Assembly (NCBI GenBank): GCA_026989215.1
Contig: JALSJV010000320.1
Span: 1 to 39,708, forward strand
Reading direction: 5' to 3'
Length of the DNA stretch: 39,708 nt
DNA from: Acidimicrobiia bacterium
GTDB taxonomy: Bacteria > Actinomycetota > Acidimicrobiia > Spongiisociales > ZC4RG35
Positions 35,253-39,708 of this stretch are shown here, piece by piece; the first letter of the stretch is position 1, and every line of letters starts with the position of its first letter. Below the pieces are notes generated by a model. The model did no database searches. It was not told where the DNA came from and worked only from the letters and a program-made list of their open reading frames with translations. The position numbers were made by a program, and so were the translations under genes.

Positions 35253-35258
35253 TACCGT
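35253..35258 (+). promoter_or_regulatory. Candidate -10 box of the glutamine synthetase gene
   Basis: TACCGT fits TANNNT and lies 14 nt before the ATG at 35273, giving a leader of about 7 nt. GGGGCGAG before the ATG is a weak ribosome site. GGCC-GCAAAA-GGCC just upstream (35238-35250) could form a very short hairpin. Confidence 0.35.
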
Positions 35259-35272
35259 TTCGGGGCGAGACC

Positions 35273-36595
35273 ATGACCAGACAGTCCGAATACGTCCTCC
35301 GCACCGTCCGTGACCGCGGGATCCGCTTCGTGCGTCTCTGGTTCACCGACGTCCAGGGGTTCCTGAAGTCCGTCTCGATCAGCCCTCAGGAACTGGAGAC
35401 CGCGCTCGACGAAGGCATGACCTTCGACGGCTCCGCCATCGACGGCTACGCCCGGGTTCAGGAGGCGGACATGCTCGCCGTCCCCGACCCGTCCACCTTC
35501 CAGATCCTCCCCTGGCGATCCGAGGAGCCGGTGGGGAGGATGTTCTGCGACATCGTCACACCCGACGGACGCCCCTTCGAAGGCGACCCCCGAACCGTGC
35601 TCAAACGCAACCTGGAGCGGGCCGCCGACGCCGGATACACCTTCTACGTGGCGCCCGAACTCGAATACTTCTACTTCGCCGACGCCGGACCCGAGCCGAA
35701 GGTGCTCGACCACGGCGGCTACTTCGACCTCACACCCCTCGACGTCGCCCACGAATACCGACGGAAAACCATCAACGCCCTCGAACAGATCGGGATCCCC
35801 GTCGAGCATTCCCACCACGAGGTGGCACCCAGCCAGCACGAGATCATCGTCCGCTACACCGACGCCCTCACCATGGCGGACAACATCATGACGTTCCGCC
35901 TCGCCGTGAAGGAGGTGGCGATGGAGCACGGGGTCTACGCCACCTTCATGCCGAAACCGCTGGAGAACCACGACGGCTCCGGGATGCACCTGCACATGTC
36001 CCTCTTCGAAGGCGAAGAGAACGCCTTCGCGGGCGGAGACGGCGGAGAGCTGTCGGAGACGGCCCAGGCCTTCATCGCCGGTCTGCTCCGCCACGCCCGG
36101 GAGATGACGGCCGTCACCAACCAGTGGGTGAACTCCTACAAGCGTCTCGTCCCCGGCTTCGAAGCCCCGATCTACGTCTCATGGGCCCGCAACAACCAGT
36201 CCGCCCTCGTCCGGGTCCCCACGGTGAAGGCGGGAAAGCGCGACAGCGTCCGGGTCGAGTACCGGTCTCCCGACGCCGCCTGCAACCCGTACCTGGTGCT
36301 CGCCGTCCTCCTCGCCGCCGGCCTGGAAGGGATCGAACAGGGCTACGAGCTCCCCCCCGAGGTGACCCTCAACGTCCACGAACTGGACCGGGACGAACGG
36401 GAGAAGATGGGCATCGAACGCCTCCCCGAGACCCTCGCCGAGGCCCTCGACATGATGGAGCGCTCCGAGCTGGTACGGAAGGCCCTCGGCGACCACGTCG
36501 TCGACTGGTTCGTCCGGAATCGTCGGAAGGAATGGGACCGATACCAGCAGCACGTCTCCCGATACGAACTCGAGACCTACCTGCCGATCCTGTGA
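35273..36595 (+). CDS. glnA2: Glutamine synthetase, GlnA2-type (GSI-alpha)
   Basis: ATP-dependent amide ligase of the glutamine synthetase I family, 440 aa. N-terminal beta-grasp domain: RFVRLWFTDVQGFLKS, then the catalytic loop FDGSAIDGYARVQEADM (Asp52, Ser54). Catalytic domain: PELEYFYF metal site, EHSHHEVAPSQHEI, GSGMHLHMS, VTNQWVNSYKRLVPG, RNNQSALVRVP and RSPDAACNPYL. The length and the N-terminus (EYVLRTVRDRGIRFVRLWFTDV) match mycobacterial GlnA2. The adenylylation tyrosine loop of GSI-beta is absent, so control by GlnE is not expected. Family members may make glutamine, and GlnA2/GlnA3-type enzymes in streptomycetes have been linked to gamma-glutamylation of polyamines. The GlnR-like gene follows after 7 nt. 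Confidence 0.9.
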   Translation: MTRQSEYVLRTVRDRGIRFVRLWFTDVQGFLKSVSISPQELETALDEGMTFDGSAIDGYARVQEADMLAVPDPSTFQILPWRSEEPVGRMFCDIVTPDGRPFEGDPRTVLKRNLERAADAGYTFYVAPELEYFYFADAGPEPKVLDHGGYFDLTPLDVAHEYRRKTINALEQIGIPVEHSHHEVAPSQHEIIVRYTDALTMADNIMTFRLAVKEVAMEHGVYATFMPKPLENHDGSGMHLHMSLFEGEENAFAGGDGGELSETAQAFIAGLLRHAREMTAVTNQWVNSYKRLVPGFEAPIYVSWARNNQSALVRVPTVKAGKRDSVRVEYRSPDAACNPYLVLAVLLAAGLEGIEQGYELPPEVTLNVHELDRDEREKMGIERLPETLAEALDMMERSELVRKALGDHVVDWFVRNRRKEWDRYQQHVSRYELETYLPIL

Positions 36596-36602
36596 ACCGC
36601 CG

Positions 36603-37238
36603 ATGGACGTCGCCCTCTATCCCGCCGACTGCTCCGAGGCCCTCGCCTCGGCGCTGACCGTCGCCGGGTTCGAACCCAAACCCGTCGAGGATCTGGGGGA
36701 CATCGAGCCGACCCTCGCCGAGCATTGGGGAGTGCTCGTCGTCGAGCTGGGCGACGAGCCGCTGCGGCGACTCCGCCAGATCACCCACCTCTCCGAGGCG
36801 TCGGGGGTCCCGGTCCTGGCGGCGGTCGAGCGGGACCACCTCGCCCTGGTCGAGCACACCGACGGGATCGACGACCTCATCGTCGGCACGCCCGACCCCG
36901 CCGAGCTGAGAGTCCGGATCCACCGTCTGCTCCGCCACTCCGCCGAAGAGGAAGTCCTCATCTACGAGGACCTGGTCCTCGACACCCGCACCTACCAGGC
37001 GACCCTGGACGGCAGGCTCATCGACCTCACCTACATGGAGTACGAGCTGCTGCGGTTCTTCGTCGCCAACCGGGGTCGGGTCTGGACCCGGGAGCAACTC
37101 CTCTCCAAGGTGTGGGGATACGACTACTTCGGCGGCTCCCGCACCGTCGACGTCCACGTGCGGCGGCTCCGGGCGAAACTGGGCGAGGAACGGGACTGGA
37201 TCACGACGGTGCGGTCGGTGGGATACCGGTTCGGGTGA
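36603..37238 (+). CDS. GlnR-like OmpR-family regulator with degenerate receiver
   Basis: A 211-aa regulator. The C-terminal winged helix (about 120-211; LTYMEYELLRFFVANRGRVWTREQLLSKVWGYDYFGGSRTVDVHVRRLRAKLG as a whole region) is close to actinobacterial GlnR. The N-terminal receiver-like half lacks the acidic pair at the start, has Glu48 where the phosphoacceptor Asp should be (VLVVELGDEP), and lacks the conserved Thr and Lys. It therefore cannot be phosphorylated in the normal way, as known for GlnR. The position 7 nt behind the GlnA2-type gene supports a role in nitrogen control. No kinase gene is adjacent. The last 38 nt overlap the 3' end of the convergent flavoprotein gene. Confidence 0.85.
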   Translation: MDVALYPADCSEALASALTVAGFEPKPVEDLGDIEPTLAEHWGVLVVELGDEPLRRLRQITHLSEASGVPVLAAVERDHLALVEHTDGIDDLIVGTPDPAELRVRIHRLLRHSAEEEVLIYEDLVLDTRTYQATLDGRLIDLTYMEYELLRFFVANRGRVWTREQLLSKVWGYDYFGGSRTVDVHVRRLRAKLGEERDWITTVRSVGYRFG

Positions 37239-38436
37239 CCCCGTAGCGGCGGCGGGCGACCCCGACGAGCGCCCGGTAGACGACCCGGCCGAGTCCTCCC
37301 CGCACCGGTGGTCCGAGGGTCAGCTCGAACAGCCATCGGGACAGCGCCGCCGACCGGACCACCAGGGCCGCCGCCGCGTCGACCCAGGGGCCCCGCAGCG
37401 CCGACACGAACCCCCGGCCGACCCGGTAGTGGTCGCCGAGACGGGACTCCAACTCGGCGGGGAAGGCACCGAGGCGAGACGGATCGTCGGTCCGGACGGC
37501 CTCGTCGATCGCGGCCGCCGCCAGCCGACCGGAGAGGAGAGCGGCAGCGATCCCCTCCCCGGTGAACGGGTTCACCGCGCCTCCGGCGTCACCCACCACC
37601 ACCCAGTTGGGCCCGACCTTCGGCTCGATTCCCAACGCCGCCGGGAGGATCCCCCCACGGGGCCGCTCCTGCGGATCGGGGTCGAGATCCCACTCGACGG
37701 CGACGTCGGCGACGAAGCGGCGGAGGAGGGGCGGGGTCTTCACCCCCCTCCACCGACCGGCCGTCGTCAGGCTGATCACCCCGAGGTTGACGGTTCCGTC
37801 ACCGAGCGGGAACACCCACCCGTAGCCGGGGACCGTGCGCCCTGCCTCGTCGGTCAACCCGAGGCGACATTCCAAGAACCGATCGCTGGAGCGACCGCTC
37901 CGGTGGTAGGCACGGATCGCCATCCCCAGCGGAGACCGCCGGTCCCGGGCGAGTCCGGCGGCCCGACCGAACGGGGACGAGGCGCCGTCCGCCACGACGA
38001 CGAACCGCGGCGCATACTGCTCACCGGCGACTTCGACGGCGAGCCGGCGGGAACGCCAGACCGGACGGGCGGCGACCCCCTCCAGCACGCGGGCGCCCCG
38101 GCGCCGAGCCTCCTCCACCAGCCCGGCGTCGAACCGAAGCCGAGGGATCACCAGCCCGGTCACCTGCTCGTCGGCCCTCCCGGGCCAGGGCATCTCCTGG
38201 GATCGGCCCCGGTGGACCAGCCGAAGGCCGTCCACGCGATGACCGCCGAACACCGCGGGGTCGACTCCGAGGCGCTCCAGCTCGCCGAGGGCCGACGGGG
38301 TGAGCCCGTCGCCGCAGGCCTTGTCCCGGGGGAAACGCGACCGGTCGACCAGGATCACCTCGTGGCCGGCGGCGAGGAGGGCGAGGGTCGCAGCCGTCCC
38401 GGCAGGCCCCGCTCCCACGACCACCACGTCGGTCAT
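37201..38436 (-). CDS. Geranylgeranyl-reductase-family FAD oxidoreductase
   Basis: A 411-aa flavoprotein of the geranylgeranyl reductase family, which reduces isoprenoid double bonds (menaquinone side chains or isoprenoid lipids in prokaryotes) at the membrane. N-terminal FAD motif VVGAGPAGTAATLALLAAGH (residues 6-25), the Arg/Lys-rich SRFPRDKACGDGL loop (family hallmark, Cys in ACGDG), GYGWVFPLGDGTVNLGV in the middle, and the second FAD motif VVVGDAGGAVNPFTGEGIAAAL. The start codon lacks a good ribosome site (GAGCGG 3 nt upstream). It is 18 nt downstream of the methyltransferase gene on the same strand. A combined role in quinone modification is possible but unproven. Confidence 0.9.
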   Translation of the reverse strand: MTDVVVVGAGPAGTAATLALLAAGHEVILVDRSRFPRDKACGDGLTPSALGELERLGVDPAVFGGHRVDGLRLVHRGRSQEMPWPGRADEQVTGLVIPRLRFDAGLVEEARRRGARVLEGVAARPVWRSRRLAVEVAGEQYAPRFVVVADGASSPFGRAAGLARDRRSPLGMAIRAYHRSGRSSDRFLECRLGLTDEAGRTVPGYGWVFPLGDGTVNLGVISLTTAGRWRGVKTPPLLRRFVADVAVEWDLDPDPQERPRGGILPAALGIEPKVGPNWVVVGDAGGAVNPFTGEGIAAALLSGRLAAAAIDEAVRTDDPSRLGAFPAELESRLGDHYRVGRGFVSALRGPWVDAAAALVVRSAALSRWLFELTLGPPVRGGLGRVVYRALVGVARRRYGVTRTGIPPTAPS

Positions 38437-38454
38437 GGTCCGCTCGGACGGTCG

Positions 38455-39051
38455 TCAGGGTCGTCGCGCACGGACCAGCGTGTCGATCGCCTCGCGCACA
38501 CCCTCGTCGGTCTCCACCGCCCGCACCACCCGCTCCGCCTTGACGATCTCCAGCGGCTCCATCTCGAAGGCGATCTCGTCGGGCGTGTAATGGACCTCCG
38601 GGTCGGGCGGCCCGCCCCAGCCCCGCTCCAGGTTCTCGAGGTCGTGACCCACCACCAGCATCGTGCCACCGGGAGCGACGGCGTCACGGGCGCGGGCGAT
38701 CACGTCACGACGCTGCTCCGGTGGGATGTGCAGGTAGAGGATGGCGACCAGGTCGTAGACACCCGGCTCCGGCTGCCAGCGGGTGACGTCCGCCACCGTG
38801 AAGTTCACCTCGACTCCCCGCTGGGAAGCGAGCTCCCGGGCCCGCTCGATCGCCACCTTCGAGAAGTCGACGGCGTCGACCTCCCACCCCCGCTCGGCCA
38901 ACCAGACGGCGTTCCGCCCCTCCCCGCAGGCGACGTCGAGGGCACGGCCCGGGGTCATCTCCCCGACCTCGGCCACGAGGAAGACGTTCGGCTCGACCCT
39001 CCACAGCCAGGGCTTCTCCTCGTATCTCCGGTCCCATTCTTCGGCTCGCAT
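38455..39051 (-). CDS. Class I SAM-dependent methyltransferase
   Basis: A 198-aa methyltransferase. Motif I is ALDVACGEGRNAVWLAERG (about residues 37-55), followed by VDAVDFSKVAIERAR (ribose-binding acidic residue), FTVADVTRW, and DLVAILYLHIPPEQRR as motif IV/post region. This is the TehB/UbiE-like pattern of small-molecule methyltransferases. The ATG is preceded by AGGAGAAG at normal spacing. The substrate is unknown; the C-terminal part with YTPDEIAFEMEPLEIVKAERV is typical of tellurite/thiol-type members. It probably forms an operon with the flavoprotein gene. Confidence 0.88.
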   Translation of the reverse strand: MRAEEWDRRYEEKPWLWRVEPNVFLVAEVGEMTPGRALDVACGEGRNAVWLAERGWEVDAVDFSKVAIERARELASQRGVEVNFTVADVTRWQPEPGVYDLVAILYLHIPPEQRRDVIARARDAVAPGGTMLVVGHDLENLERGWGGPPDPEVHYTPDEIAFEMEPLEIVKAERVVRAVETDEGVREAIDTLVRARRP

Positions 39052-39111
39052 GGCTGCTTCTCCTCGAACCGCACCCTACTCCCGATTCGGGCGCCACCCG
39101 GCGCGGCGGAC

Positions 39112-39141
39112 CCTTCTCCCCCCGCCTGCGGGGGAAGAAGG
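39112..39141. repeat. Strong GC-rich intergenic hairpin
   Basis: Arms 39112-39125 (CCTTCTCCCCCCGC) and 39128-39141 (GCGGGGGAAGAAGG) pair in 13 of 14 positions around a CT centre. It lies 19 nt downstream of the DsrE-like stop codon and 60 nt upstream of the methyltransferase ATG. No T tract follows on either strand. It could be a terminator of the DsrE gene, an mRNA-stabilising stem or a copy of a dispersed REP-like element. The rest of 39052-39160 shows nothing else. Confidence 0.6.
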
Positions 39142-39160
39142 CGTGCGGCCACGCGGGATG

Positions 39161-39670
39161 TCAGATGAAGATGATCTGGGCGGTGTCGGTCAACTCGATG
39201 AAGTCGGTCGCCGACAGGATCCCCTCCACTCCCTCGAAGAGGTCCTCCTCGGTGAGACCCATCATGTCCGCCGACATCTTGCACGCCCACAGGTGGCCGC
39301 CAGCATCGACGATCATCTGCAGGAACTCGGGCACCTCCGGCACCCCGAGCTCGGCGATCTGCTTCTTCATCATGTGCGTCGCCATGGACGTCATCCCGGG
39401 CAGGCCACCGAGGCCCTGGGGCATGTGGGTGGCCGGGTTCCCGAGGGGCGTGAACTTCAGGTCCCCCATCGTCTTCTTGTTGATGATGTCCAGGCCCCAG
39501 AAGGTGAAGAAGATGTGGGTCTCGATCCCCTCCCCCAGGGCGGCGTTGGCCATGATGAGCGCCGGATAGGCCATGTCCAGCGTGCCCTTGGAGGCGATGA
39601 ACGCCATCTTCCGATCGGTCTCCTCACCGAAATCCGGGACCAGGGTGGGTGCGTTCTCGGTCGTGGTCAT
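39161..39670 (-). CDS. DsrE/DsrF-like sulfur-relay or peroxiredoxin-like protein
   Basis: A 169-aa soluble protein of the DsrE/DsrF/DrsH-like group. It opens with a beta-alpha unit (RKMAFIASKGTLDMAYPALIMANAALGEG), contains the hydrophobic strand THIFFTFWGLDII, a Met-rich surface helix (MTSMATHMMKKQIAEL), and the conserved cysteine at residue 130 in HLWACKMSADMMGLTEEDL. Such proteins carry sulfane sulfur or act near sulfide oxidation. AAAGGAGGG lies 5 nt before the ATG. The few codons of an upstream gene end 17 nt before it, so it is probably not the first gene of its operon; partner genes would lie beyond the window. Confidence 0.85.
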   Translation of the reverse strand: MTTTENAPTLVPDFGEETDRKMAFIASKGTLDMAYPALIMANAALGEGIETHIFFTFWGLDIINKKTMGDLKFTPLGNPATHMPQGLGGLPGMTSMATHMMKKQIAELGVPEVPEFLQMIVDAGGHLWACKMSADMMGLTEEDLFEGVEGILSATDFIELTDTAQIIFI

Positions 39671-39687
39671 CTCGACCCTCCTTTCCG

Positions 39688-39708
39688 CTAGACGCAGCCC
39701 TTGGGCTT
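39688..39708 (-). CDS. C-terminal end of an upstream gene (partial)
   Basis: On the minus strand the frame at the window edge reads Lys-Pro-Lys-Gly-Cys-Val and then TAG. This fits the end of a gene that would be co-transcribed with the DsrE-like gene 17 nt downstream. Six codons are too few to name it or to exclude chance; a sulfur-related gene would fit the context. Confidence 0.25.
   Translation of the reverse strand, partial: KPKGCV

Noticed and set aside
35257-35261. GTTTC (GAAAC on the minus strand) near the glnA2 -10 box as a GlnR box half-site
   Set aside because: The known actinobacterial GlnR box needs a GTNAC half 6 nt away; only GTCTC at 5 nt is present, and one 5-mer is easily found by chance.
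39112-39141. Calling the hairpin a rho-independent terminator
   Set aside because: No run of T follows the stem on either strand, so it is listed as a repeat/hairpin instead.

Overview
The window is a gene-dense stretch (about 95% coding by eye) from a high-GC bacterium. It holds 37 complete protein genes plus the last codons of one more at the right edge. It carries no rRNA, tRNA, CRISPR array, transposase or phage gene. Several traits point to a deep-branching Actinomycetota, possibly class Acidimicrobiia: an Eis-type acetyltransferase, a GlnA2-type glutamine synthetase followed by a GlnR-like orphan regulator, a DUF4870 protein, TANNNT -10 boxes placed 6-8 nt before start codons (leaderless genes), and GTG/TTG starts. 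The class assignment is an inference.

Layout. 132-1316: a secreted Cys/Trp-rich protein and a membrane-anchored protein, both unrecognised. 1320-4105 (minus): acetyl-CoA synthetase and a conserved unknown. 4188-7316: leucine-type dehydrogenase and a fused alpha-beta 2-oxoacid dehydrogenase E1, together the first two steps of branched-chain amino acid breakdown. 7320-11685 (minus): a GAF-PAS-PAS histidine kinase, a receiver-only response regulator, an amidase and a Flp-like pilin. 11812-14489: argS and a GNAT enzyme. 14479-18854 (minus): glycolate oxidase glcDEF plus a membrane protein. 18905-19315: DUF4870 protein.

19385-28620 is the most interesting block. A class III aminotransferase and an Lrp/AsnC regulator are followed by a four-gene PotABCD-type ABC importer. 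Then come a PuuB-like flavin amine oxidase, a second (HemL-like) aminotransferase and a TetR regulator. It reads as an amine or polyamine uptake and catabolic module. It carries two distinct operator candidates: a near-identical 11-mer (GATTCGGTTGC / GAATCGGTTGC) before the first two transcription units, and an interrupted palindrome (TAACACAACG N14 CGTTGTATTA) over the -10 box of the oxidase operon. The importer part looks lower in GC than its surroundings.

28676-32148 (minus): hyuBA hydantoinase/oxoprolinase pair. 32182-35236: a lone Nfu N-terminal domain protein, two membrane-anchored unknowns and an Eis-type acetyltransferase. 35273-37238: GlnA2-type glutamine synthetase and a GlnR-like regulator whose receiver has lost its phosphorylation residues. 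37201-39708 (minus): geranylgeranyl-reductase-family flavoprotein, methyltransferase, a strong intergenic hairpin, a DsrE-like protein and the end of one further gene. If the GlnA2-type enzyme glutamylates polyamines, then the importer, GlnA2, the PuuB-like oxidase and the aminotransferases would form a Puu-like gamma-glutamylation route split over two loci. This is a hypothesis only.
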